A stretch of 14,234 nt of DNA, from positions 1-14,234 of the forward strand of contig CADCUZ010000038.1 in assembly GCA_902806015.1 (NCBI GenBank), read 5' to 3'. Both the position numbers and the translations under genes were made by a program. This stretch comes from an uncultured Rubrobacteraceae bacterium (GTDB lineage Bacteria; Actinomycetota; Rubrobacteria; Rubrobacterales; Rubrobacteraceae). Positions 1 to 6,401 of the stretch are shown here, piece by piece (the stretch's first letter is position 1; every line of letters begins with the position of its first letter). The notes below the pieces were generated by a model that did no database searches, was not told where the DNA came from, and saw only the letters and a list, made by a program, of their open reading frames with translations.

Positions 1-724
1 CGGGCTTCGGTTCGTAGTAGGACTCCCCTAGGCCGACGTGGTCGAGGCTGTGCCACTCGAAGAGGACCTCGCCGGTTTCGATCTCTATCTCCTGGGCTAT
101 GCCGTCCAGCACGAGGCCGTCTCTCGGGCCGCCGTACGGGGAGAGGTCCCAGGGGGTCTCGGCGTAGATCGAGACGAGGGCGGTGTCGCGAGTTGTGATG
201 AGGAACTCGTGGTGGTCGCCTTCGTAGCCGTTGCCCGCCCGGAACCGCTTCACCTCCCGGTAGGAGTCGTCGAAGATGACGTATTCCCCCTCCCCGAAGC
301 CTTCATGGACGCCCCCCCACCAGGTGAGGACGGGTCTCCCCCGGTAGGTCTGCGCCCGGAAGTTCATAACGTCCCGTTCGCCGGGCGGGGCAGGGCGGAA
401 CCACACCGGGTCGCCGTTGTTGTCTAGAATCATCGGCCCGTCCTGGCCCGGTCCCTCCTCGTCGGGGTCCTTTTTGGGGGCGAGAAAGATGTACCCCGGG
501 TAGAGCCCGTGCCCGCTCTTGACCACGTGGACGGCGGGAGGGCGCAGGTCGGGGCGCGAGCGGAAGGTCCACGCCCCTCGGGGCCGGGGCGCGAGAGAGG
601 CGGAGGCACCCGCCCGCGTGCGTCCCCCCGTTAGTTGGCAACCCGCCACCCCGGCGAGCGCGATGCACGCCACGCCCGCGGCCGCCATCCCGAGAAACTC
701 CCGCCGCGTACTCCTCTCGCCCAA
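1..724 (-). CDS. Arylsulfotransferase (ASST)-like Tat lipoprotein, partial (3' end beyond window)
   Basis: The frame is open from a TTG at 724 to the left edge (241 codons seen, no stop). I chose TTG because AGGGGAG lies about 8 bases upstream. The N-terminus has a twin-arginine motif (STRREFLG, residues about 5-12), a short hydrophobic stretch and a lipobox ending VAGC, so export by Tat followed by lipid anchoring outside the membrane is predicted. The body carries sequence typical of the Arylsulfotran_2 / ASST family: GLYPGYIFLAP, ILDNNGDPVWF, TWWGGVHEGFGEGEY, AGNGYEGDHHEFLIT and EWHSLDHVGLGESYY, which form beta-propeller blades. Family members are described as aryl-sulfate sulfotransferases, but many actinobacterial ones have no proven activity, so the substrate is unknown. 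The gene is divergent from the UbiB-like gene. Family assignment is good; enzymatic function is uncertain. Confidence 0.82.
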   Translation of the reverse strand, partial: MGERSTRREFLGMAAAGVACIALAGVAGCQLTGGRTRAGASASLAPRPRGAWTFRSRPDLRPPAVHVVKSGHGLYPGYIFLAPKKDPDEEGPGQDGPMILDNNGDPVWFRPAPPGERDVMNFRAQTYRGRPVLTWWGGVHEGFGEGEYVIFDDSYREVKRFRAGNGYEGDHHEFLITTRDTALVSIYAETPWDLSPYGGPRDGLVLDGIAQEIEIETGEVLFEWHSLDHVGLGESYYEPKP

Positions 725-775
725 TAAAACCGCTCCCCTCTTGATGGTCCGTACACGCCCCACAGACGCCGCGCA

Positions 776-781
776 ACTATA
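776..781 (-). promoter_or_regulatory. Possible -10 element for the ASST-like gene
   Basis: On the minus strand TATAGT sits directly after TTGACG. As a -10 it would start transcription near 769 and give a leader of about 45 bases that contains the AGGGGAG Shine-Dalgarno. No good -35 is seen at 17 bases, so this is tentative. Confidence 0.3.
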
Positions 782-818
782 CGTCAACCTCCGGCGAGCC
801 GGACGCCGGCAGAGTTTA

Positions 819-924
819 CGCCGCCCCGGCGGCGCCTGCGAGCTCCGCCGGGTGTGGGCCCCGGCGCGCGAGCGTCGCCACCGGGCATTTACCCGCCCTC
901 GTCGGGCTTTAGAGCCCGCGGGCT
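819..924. promoter_or_regulatory. Divergent intergenic region with three inverted repeats
   Basis: Between the ASST-like gene and the UbiB-like gene there is a hairpin CGCCGC-CCCG-GCGGCG (819-834), a hairpin CGGCT-type stem CGGGCT-TTAG-AGCCCG (903-918), and a perfect 12-base palindrome AGCCCGCGGGCT (913-924). The last two share bases, so as RNA they would be mutually exclusive; as DNA the palindrome abuts the putative -10 of the UbiB-like gene and could be an operator. Only the symmetry is observed. Confidence 0.35.
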
Positions 925-929
925 GATAA
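924..929 (+). promoter_or_regulatory. Putative -10 for leaderless UbiB-like mRNA
   Basis: TGATAA at 924-929 is followed by six bases and then the GTG at 936, the spacing expected if transcription starts on the start codon. No Shine-Dalgarno precedes the GTG, which agrees with a leaderless mRNA. No recognisable -35 is present. Confidence 0.3.
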
Positions 930-935
930 GCTTGC

Positions 936-2516
936 GTGATGGGAAAGGTCACGGGCGGTCCGCCGGAGAGCCCGGCCCGCAGGGCGGCCAGGATCGCGCG
1001 GGTTGGGGCGCGCTACGGCTTCGGTTTCGTGTTCAGGGGCCGCCTCTCCCAGCGCCGCAACAGAACCGACACCGGCCGCATCGGCCCCCGACTGCGCCTC
1101 TCCCTGGAAGAACTCGGCCCTACGTTCGCCGCGTTGGGGCGTTTTCTCTCCGCCCGCGGGGACCTTCTTCCCCCCGACATCGCCGCCGAACTCGGCCGCG
1201 CTGCGGTCTCGACAAACCCGGTCCCTTTCGCGGAGGTGCGGGTGATTCTGGAGCGGGAGCTCGGGAACACAGTGGAACGCCTTTTCGTCCGCTTCGAGGA
1301 GGCTCCGGCGCGGGTCGGGCCCTTCACCCAAGCGCACCGGGCGGTGCTGCCCGGGGAGAGGCCGGCACTCGTGGTCCTTGACCGCCCAGGCATAAGGCGG
1401 GACCTCCTGGCGATGCGCCCGGTGGCGGACGTGACGCGGCGCAGGATTGGCAACAGCCTCCCCCTGGACCCGGCCCTCTCCGTGGCGGAGTTCACCGCGT
1501 ACGTCAACCACCACCGGGACATGTACTTCGCCGCCAGGATCTCGCACCGCCTGCGCGGGATGGAAGGCTTCCCCCTGCGCGTGCCGCAAACCTACCGGAA
1601 CTACTCAACGGGCCGCTGCGCCACCTTCGAGGCGCCGGCCGACCCCACCGTTCCGAACAGGGACCAGTACAGGAAGATAGCCGGGGCGCTGGTGCGGCTC
1701 GCGGTCTCTGAGGGCATCTTTCTCGCGGACGCTTCGCCCGGACGCTTCGCCGTGGACGGCCTCACGGGAGAGATCTGGCTCTCGGACCCGACGGAGGTCT
1801 CCGCCCTGGACTCGGAGAGGCTGCGCGGGGTGGCCGAGGTGCTGGCGGCCGTTCGCCGCGGTGACGTGGACGGGGTCGCGCGCGCCCTGCCGCTCGCCGG
1901 GGGGTCGGTCCCCCGCGACGACGCCGCGCTCCGGCGCGAGTTGCGGGAGACGCTAGGTTCCCTGGGCGGACCGTTGTGGGAGGAGCACCCGCTGGCGGTG
2001 ATCCGGACCCGCGGCCTGGAGGCCCTCCGCCGCGGCGGCGCGAGGCTGCACACCGAGGTGGCCCAAATGGCCCACTCGGTGGTAGCGGCCGAGGGCCTCT
2101 CGGGCAAAGAGACGCGGGCCGCGGCGGAGGCGGCGGACGGCCTCGTCTCGCGTTACAGGGATCCGGCCTACGTGGCCGCCCGGACGGCGCGCAGGCTCAC
2201 CCAGCCGGACGCCTTCGCGGACTACCCGCGCCAGATCCACGCGCTTCTGGACGAGCTCAAGGACGGCGAGGTCGAGGTCCGCTTCCGCCACGCGGGATTG
2301 GACGACCTGATCGGGCGCGTAGACGTCCTCGCCAACCGCCTGGTCTTCGCCCTCCTGATCGCCGCCCTCATCATCGGGTCCTCGATGCTCGGCATCTTCG
2401 TCGAGGGCGGCCTGCAGCTGCTCGGCGTCAGCGTCTTCGGCCTCGTCGGCTTCGTTTTCGCCGCCGTCCTTGGCCTGCTACTTCTGGTCGGCATCGTCCG
2501 TTCGGGCCGACTTTAG
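936..2516 (+). CDS. UbiB/ABC1 (AarF)-family protein with degenerate kinase-like motifs
   Basis: The 526-residue protein has the UbiB/AarF layout: an N-terminal LRLSLEELGPTF... helix pair (about 53-80), EVRVILERELGNTVERLF (about 100-118), a kinase-like core, and a C-terminal two-helix membrane hairpin (about 460-520) ending IVRSGRL as in actinobacterial AarF proteins. The signature residues are altered: KxGQ reads ALGR (66-69), the VAVKVQRPG lysine is valine (ALVVLDRPG, 144-152), HxDxHPGN reads LADASPGR (263-270, Asp265 kept), and DFG reads DPT (284-286, Asp kept). Intact UbiB proteins are atypical kinase/ATPases linked to isoprenoid-lipid metabolism; this one looks like a pseudokinase, possibly a scaffold or regulator. 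GTG 936 and ATG 939 are both possible starts. The frame is long and uninterrupted with coherent helices, so it is not a recent pseudogene. Confidence 0.85.
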   Translation: MMGKVTGGPPESPARRAARIARVGARYGFGFVFRGRLSQRRNRTDTGRIGPRLRLSLEELGPTFAALGRFLSARGDLLPPDIAAELGRAAVSTNPVPFAEVRVILERELGNTVERLFVRFEEAPARVGPFTQAHRAVLPGERPALVVLDRPGIRRDLLAMRPVADVTRRRIGNSLPLDPALSVAEFTAYVNHHRDMYFAARISHRLRGMEGFPLRVPQTYRNYSTGRCATFEAPADPTVPNRDQYRKIAGALVRLAVSEGIFLADASPGRFAVDGLTGEIWLSDPTEVSALDSERLRGVAEVLAAVRRGDVDGVARALPLAGGSVPRDDAALRRELRETLGSLGGPLWEEHPLAVIRTRGLEALRRGGARLHTEVAQMAHSVVAAEGLSGKETRAAAEAADGLVSRYRDPAYVAARTARRLTQPDAFADYPRQIHALLDELKDGEVEVRFRHAGLDDLIGRVDVLANRLVFALLIAALIIGSSMLGIFVEGGLQLLGVSVFGLVGFVFAAVLGLLLLVGIVRSGRL

Positions 2517-2548
2517 TCGGCCGGCGAGCCGCTCCACCGCCCTCAGCC

Positions 2549-2660
2549 CTCCGGTCGTACGGGAGGGGGCAAAGGTCTACGAGGATCTCTACAAGCGTCT
2601 CTAGACGGACTACTTCGGAGAGTCCGGAACCGCCGAACGTCGGAAAGCCCCCTTCCACGC
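2549..2660 (+). other. Possible decayed coding remnant, unidentified
   Basis: One plus frame reads KVYEDLYKRL, a TAG, then TDYFGESGTAERRKA, which looks like protein with a nonsense codon, but I do not recognise a family. It could be part of the same lost gene as the pilin-like remnant just downstream or chance open frame. Confidence 0.2.
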
Positions 2661-2687
2661 ACTCGGGTGAATACGGCCGCCGCCTAG

Positions 2688-2858
2688 GCCCAACTGCGAA
2701 CCGCCGCTACCGCCTGGCAGCTCTTCTACGCGCAGGAGGACGCATACGCCGACGATGCCGAAGAGCTCGGCGCTTACGGTTTCAGGCAGGTTCGAGCACG
2801 CGGGCGCACAAAAACGCCGGCCACCTGCGTGGCCGGCGTGGGCGGAGATGTCCTATAG
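2688..2858 (+). pseudogene. Type IV pilin-like fragment (5' truncated)
   Basis: The plus frame starting directly after a TAG reads AQLRTAATAWQLFYAQEDAY, followed by ADDAEELGAYGFRQV. This matches the mid-region pattern of type IV pilins and pseudopilins (AATAxExYYAxxxxYTxDxxxLxxYGF). The N-terminal leader peptide, GFTLIE motif and hydrophobic helix are missing and the frame ends at 2858 after running across the neighbour's terminator. I read it as a relic of a pilin-type gene. The match is by pattern recall and spans about 35 residues, so it is moderately supported. Confidence 0.4.
2810..2839 (-). terminator. Intrinsic terminator of the 73-codon gene
   Basis: A perfect 11-bp stem (ACGCCGGCCAC / GTGGCCGGCGT, 2814-2824 and 2829-2839) encloses a CTGC loop. 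Read on the minus strand it is followed by five T residues (complement of 2810-2814), the standard rho-independent form. It lies about 95 bases past the stop of the small minus-strand gene. Confidence 0.75.
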
Positions 2859-2933
2859 AAAAGCCGGTGATCCGTGCGCCGGGCGCGGCGGGGCGCTACG
2901 GGAGCACCACGGATGGAAGTCGTGGGACCGGTA

Positions 2934-3155
2934 TCAGGCAGGATCCCTGTGGGACAGCATCGCGCGGACCCGCCGCCCGTCGCGGTGTCCCCGGTAGTAC
3001 GCCAGCCTCTCGTGGTGGGCCGCCCATCCGGCGAGGCTCGGGTTCTCCACGAACAACCGCGCCGGCCCGAAGCGGCCATCCTCCCAGCCGTTCCTGTAAG
3101 CCGGCTCCTCCCTGCGGACGCCGATCTCCTCGATCACCTGCTGCTGCTGGATCAT
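2934..3155 (-). CDS. Small hypothetical protein, 73 residues
   Basis: I do not recognise this family. The frame could start further upstream (to 3209), but I choose the ATG at 3155 because a perfect AAGGAG lies five bases before it; upstream residues would be low-complexity. The protein starts MIQQQQVIEEIGVRREEPAY, contains RNGWEDGRFGPARLFVENPSLAGWA in its middle part, then AHHERLAYYRGHRDGRRVRAML. It is soluble, rich in Arg, Gly, His and aromatic residues, with no signal or membrane segment. The good ribosome site, the AT-rich upstream DNA and the strong downstream terminator on the same strand argue for a real, independently transcribed gene. Function is unknown. Confidence 0.65.
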   Translation of the reverse strand: MIQQQQVIEEIGVRREEPAYRNGWEDGRFGPARLFVENPSLAGWAAHHERLAYYRGHRDGRRVRAMLSHRDPA

Positions 3156-3194
3156 CTTCGCTCCTTCTGCGCCTGCCTTACGAGCAGCATGTAA

Positions 3195-3304
3195 GCACAA
3201 CGGATTCACAAATGAAAGACCAGAGTTAACGAAAATAAATAAATGTTACAGAAACGCCATATGCAGGCCAATTCCGCATAGGACCGCTATTTTTATGCTT
3301 TTTG
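3195..3304. other. AT-rich intergenic segment
   Basis: This ~110-bp stretch is strikingly AT-rich for the window (runs such as AAAATAAATAAATG and CTATTTTTATGCTTTTTG). It lies between the end of cruF and the start of the 73-codon gene, both on the minus strand, so it probably holds cruF transcription termination and the small gene's promoter. I could not place a convincing -35/-10 pair. Confidence 0.45.
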
Positions 3305-4054
3305 CTACTTAAGGCCGGTTCGAAGGCGCGCGCGGCGTTGCAGGAGGAAGGCGAAGAGGAGGAGACCTAGCAGGATCGGGAGGGCAAGCCCGAAGAAGAG
3401 AGCGACGCCGGTCCAGAAGGCGGAGGCGAAAACGGCGCTGTCGAGGGCGCCCGGCGGTGGCGGGCCCTGGGGGCGGCCAACGGACAGGAGCAACGTGGCG
3501 GAAACGGCGCTGGAGAGCAGCCACCCGGCGAAGTTGCTGAGGGGGACACCGTAGTAGGGGCCGCCCCCCGGCCAGATCCAGAACCCGAGCGCGGTGGCGC
3601 CAGGGTCGAGCACCGCGTCCATCAGGACCAGCAAGAGGGCGGAGAGGAGGACGCCCGGGGCCAGACGTCCCGGCGCCCACGCGGCGGCGAATGCCCCTAT
3701 CACGAGCGGGACGTAGGTGACGGGCAGCAGGTACGGCACCAGTCCTAGGAACTTCGGGCCGAGGGCATCGTCGTAGTAGAAAGCCCCGTAGGGGAACCCA
3801 GTCGTCACGCCGACGGACTCGATGGCGTAGGCGAAGGCGGAGACGGCAAGGATGGAGAGGACGGCCCTTCGGACGCCGAGGTAGGCGAAGAGGGCGACGA
3901 AGGACGGAAGGGCGATCAGGAACGAGGAGACGTAGGAGCCAACGCCCGCGCCCGGCACGTCAGGAAAACGGGTAGCGAAGAAGGCGGCGATGAAGGCGGC
4001 GGCCGAGGCGAGGAGCACGGGGCGCGGCGTGGAGCGGAAGACGTGTGAAAACAC
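3305..4054 (-). CDS. cruF: Bisanhydrobacterioruberin hydratase, CruF/DUF422 family
   Basis: The 249-residue integral membrane protein belongs to the CruF carotenoid 1,2-hydratase family, which in haloarchaea adds water to the C50 precursor bisanhydrobacterioruberin to give bacterioruberin. Family marks seen: the stretch around ESVGVTTGFPYG (79-90) followed by AFYYDDALGPK, an acidic pair in LMDAVLDP (144-151), FWIW then YYGVPLSNFAGW (167-178), and seven or so hydrophobic segments. Length is normal. Start is GTG at 4054; there is no Shine-Dalgarno, and a TAAGAT lies six bases upstream, consistent with leaderless translation. It is divergent from lyeJ-crtD, completing the pathway. An alternative is a gamma-carotene-type hydratase, but the elongase neighbour favours C50. 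Confidence 0.87.
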   Translation of the reverse strand: MFSHVFRSTPRPVLLASAAAFIAAFFATRFPDVPGAGVGSYVSSFLIALPSFVALFAYLGVRRAVLSILAVSAFAYAIESVGVTTGFPYGAFYYDDALGPKFLGLVPYLLPVTYVPLVIGAFAAAWAPGRLAPGVLLSALLLVLMDAVLDPGATALGFWIWPGGGPYYGVPLSNFAGWLLSSAVSATLLLSVGRPQGPPPPGALDSAVFASAFWTGVALFFGLALPILLGLLLFAFLLQRRARLRTGLK

Positions 4055-4102
4055 GCGCGTATCTTAAAGGGTGCGGGGGGTCGGCGCTGGTATATTTGGA
4101 GC
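4055..4102. promoter_or_regulatory. Divergent, back-to-back leaderless promoters of cruF and lyeJ
   Basis: In this 48-bp gap, minus-strand TAAGAT (4066-4061) lies six bases before the cruF GTG at 4054, and plus-strand TATATT (4091-4096) lies six bases before the lyeJ GTG at 4103. Both positions predict transcription starting on the start codon. The -35 regions would overlap around 4068-4085 and match the consensus poorly, suggesting activator control or an alternative sigma factor; that is inference. Confidence 0.5.
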
Positions 4103-4945
4103 GTGATCAGGCGCCTCATCCACATATCGCGGCCGGTGCTCTGGATCAACACCGTCGGACCCGCGACGGTCGGAATGTGGCTCGCCGGCAGCCTGTGGCG
4201 CTGGGAGGCGCTGCCGGTACTGCTCTGGCTCACGCTGCCTTTCAACCTCCTGATCTACGGCGTCAACGATGTCTTCGATCAGGAAACGGACGCCAAGAAC
4301 CCCCGCAAGGGCACGCTCGAAGGCGCCCGTATCGCCCCCGAAGAGTCGTCCCTCATAGCCCGCGGGGTCGTGCTGCTGAACCTCCCGTTTCTGTTGTACT
4401 TCGTTCCGGCTTTGCCGGCCGGGGCGACGCTGTGGATGGTACTCTACGCCCTGATCTTCGTCGGCTACTCAGTCCCACCGGCTCGTTTCAAGGCCCGCCC
4501 CTACCTGGACTCCCTGAGCAACGCCGCCTACGCCTTCCCGCTGGTCTTTGTGCCGCTGGCACTCGGCGAGACGCCCCTATGGCCCGCCGCCGTGGGTCTC
4601 ATGGCGTGGAGCGCGGCCAAGCACACCTTCGACGCCGTGCAGGACGTGGACGAGGACCGTGCGGCGGGCATCCTGACCACGGCCGTCAGGCTAGGTCCCT
4701 CGGGCGTCGTTTTGTGGAGCGGCTCCCTGTGGACGCTCGCGACCGCGTGCTTCGCCCTCGTGAACGCGCCCGTGGCCCTCGTAAACGCCGCCATCGCCGG
4801 CTACCTGCTATACGCCCTGCTCAGCAGCCCCACCCCCCAGACGGGGCATCGGCTCTACCCCCTGTCCATAGCCTTCCCCTATGTCGCCGGAACCGTGGCC
4901 GGCGTGCAAATCGTGGGCGCCCTGTCCTTGGGGGCCTACCCCTGA
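4103..4945 (+). CDS. lyeJ: UbiA-family prenyltransferase, lycopene elongase (C50 carotenoid)
   Basis: The 280-residue membrane prenyltransferase has the two UbiA aspartate motifs: NDVFDQETD (55-63) and DAVQDVDED (177-185), plus YSVPPARFKARP (122-133), a signature of carotenoid elongases of the LyeJ/CrtEb/LbtBC group. About eight or nine hydrophobic helices are visible. Such enzymes add DMAPP-derived C5 units to the ends of lycopene; in bacterioruberin makers they also hydrate the ends. The GTG at 4103 lacks a properly spaced Shine-Dalgarno (GGAG is one base away), consistent with leaderless initiation. Its stop TGA overlaps the next gene's start. Context with CruF and a CrtI-type desaturase makes the C50 role much more likely than quinone prenylation. 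Confidence 0.85.
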   Translation: MIRRLIHISRPVLWINTVGPATVGMWLAGSLWRWEALPVLLWLTLPFNLLIYGVNDVFDQETDAKNPRKGTLEGARIAPEESSLIARGVVLLNLPFLLYFVPALPAGATLWMVLYALIFVGYSVPPARFKARPYLDSLSNAAYAFPLVFVPLALGETPLWPAAVGLMAWSAAKHTFDAVQDVDEDRAAGILTTAVRLGPSGVVLWSGSLWTLATACFALVNAPVALVNAAIAGYLLYALLSSPTPQTGHRLYPLSIAFPYVAGTVAGVQIVGALSLGAYP

Positions 4946-6357
4946 GCCGGGTCGTGGTAGTCGGCGGCGGCATTGGGGGGCTGGCGGCGGCGGCCCTGCT
5001 CGGCCGCGCCGGGCATGCAGTGACGCTTTTGGAGGCGAACGATTGGCTCGGGGGCAAGAGCCGGCGCGTCGCGCTCGACGGCCGCCGGATGGACACAGGC
5101 CCCTCCCTCGTCACCTTCCCCGGCGTCTGGGAGGAGCTGCTGCGCCGCTGGGACGCCTCCGGTAGCCCCGGCGAGGCCGCGGAGGTCGCGTCACTAAAGC
5201 TCGGGCGGATGCCGGAGGTTGGGCGTTACCACTACCGTGGCGAGGCGGTCTGGCTGCCGGTCGAGGAGGGACACCCTTGGCGGGTGGCCTGGGACCGGTT
5301 CGCCCGGATACACGGCGGGTTGGGGCCGCAGGTGACGCAACTGCTCACGGCGGACCCCCTCGACCGCCGGACGCTCCCGGCGCTTGGCGGGCTCCTGCGG
5401 GCCTACGGGGCCAGGCTAACTACCCGCTCCTACCTCGACAGCCTCCCGTGGCTACCCGAGGGGCTGCGCGAGGTCATAGCCATCCACACCCTCAACGCCG
5501 GGGTCTCGCCGACCCGCACGCCCGCCCTCTACGCGAGCATGCCCGCCGTGATGGCCCACGACGGGGTCTTGGCGCCGGAGGGCGGCGTATACGAGATGGT
5601 CCTCGCCCTGGAAAGGCTCGCTAGGCGGGCCGGGGTCAAGGTAAGGACCGGCGAGCCGGTGCGCTCGATCTCCGCCGGCGAAGTCCTCACGGCCGAAAAA
5701 ACTTACCCGACTGACGCTGTGGTGGGCGCCCTCGACGCCGGCCGGCTGGAGGCCTTGCTCGGCGCCGGCAAGGGAAAAACCGGCAAGGGGCTCTCTTGCT
5801 CCGGGGTGGCGGTGTACGCGGCGCTCAAGGAGGAGTTGCCGGGATCCATCCCCCCCCACAGCGTCGTTCTCCCCTCGGACCCGGCAGCGCTGCACGCGAG
5901 CTTGGAGGCGGGAAGGGAGCCTAAGGAGACGATGGGGTTCGTCAACCACTACCGGGCCGGCGAGGTCTACCCGAACGATGGCGATACACTGGCGCTCCTG
6001 TTGACCGCGCCCGCCAACGGCAGGGGGTACGGGCTCGAAGACCCCTTCGTCGAGCGGGAGGTCGGGCGCATCTCGCAGGCGGTCGGGCTGCCGAGGCCGG
6101 CGACCGCCTTCTTCGGGGAGCACCTGGTCCTGGATCCCGCATACTTCGGGGAGTGGGGAAGCACGGGCGGAGCGCTCTACGGGGAGGCCCGCCCCTTCTG
6201 GCGGAGCGGACCGCTGCACCGGCCGCGGTACAACGACCGGCGGCAACCGTGGCTGTGGCGGGTTGGAGCTTCCGTGCATCCCGGCGGCGGCATACCGGCC
6301 GTGCTCGGGGGGGCCATGATCTCGGTGGGCAGGCTGATCCGTTTTCTGGCTAAATAG
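4942..6357 (+). CDS. crtD: CrtI/CrtD-family carotenoid desaturase (probable 3,4-desaturase)
   Basis: The 471-residue FAD enzyme has the N-terminal dinucleotide motif [14 protein letters not shown] (about 4-17), [24 protein letters not shown], and the C-terminal carotenoid-desaturase signature [18 protein letters not shown]. In haloarchaeal bacterioruberin loci the gene next to lyeJ and cruF is CrtD, which desaturates the elongated intermediate at C3,4; I infer that role, with phytoene desaturase as the alternative. No ATG, GTG or TTG lies at the right place: the upstream frame is open but is a shadow of lyeJ. The best start is CTG at 4942, overlapping the lyeJ TGA as CTGA with GGGGG seven bases upstream; GTG at 4954 would remove four residues and leave only three before the GGGIGG motif. 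Confidence 0.85.
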   Translation: MSRVVVVGGGIGGLAAAALLGRAGHAVTLLEANDWLGGKSRRVALDGRRMDTGPSLVTFPGVWEELLRRWDASGSPGEAAEVASLKLGRMPEVGRYHYRGEAVWLPVEEGHPWRVAWDRFARIHGGLGPQVTQLLTADPLDRRTLPALGGLLRAYGARLTTRSYLDSLPWLPEGLREVIAIHTLNAGVSPTRTPALYASMPAVMAHDGVLAPEGGVYEMVLALERLARRAGVKVRTGEPVRSISAGEVLTAEKTYPTDAVVGALDAGRLEALLGAGKGKTGKGLSCSGVAVYAALKEELPGSIPPHSVVLPSDPAALHASLEAGREPKETMGFVNHYRAGEVYPNDGDTLALLLTAPANGRGYGLEDPFVEREVGRISQAVGLPRPATAFFGEHLVLDPAYFGEWGSTGGALYGEARPFWRSGPLHRPRYNDRRQPWLWRVGASVHPGGGIPAVLGGAMISVGRLIRFLAK

Positions 6358-6401
6358 TCCGGACAGGACCACAGACCAAAACGCGGAAGGGACCCGTCGC
6401 T

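Noticed and set aside
301..330. Suspected frameshift in the ASST-like gene at a G run
   Set aside because: The plus strand has seven C residues (312-318); with seven the frame reads TWWGGVHEGFG without a break.
303..776. Minus-strand 157-codon frame
   Set aside because: It is the off-frame shadow of the ASST-like gene; the true frame has the Tat motif, lipobox and family motifs and runs off the left edge.
1976..3229. Plus-strand open frame of 417 codons
   Set aside because: Its first half is an off-frame shadow of the UbiB-like gene with Arg/Pro/Gly-rich composition; the rest crosses the pilin relic, a terminator and the opposite-strand small gene.
4045..4941. Long upstream open extension of the crtD frame (would give ~770 residues)
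   Set aside because: It runs out of frame through the well-supported lyeJ gene, is Arg/Pro/Gly-rich without domain features, and the FAD motif starts at about 4950.
5452..6372. Minus-strand 306-codon frame antisense to crtD, and similar long frames antisense to the aminotransferase and MFS genes
   Set aside because: Shadow frames of strongly supported genes; composition is low-complexity and no Shine-Dalgarno supports them.
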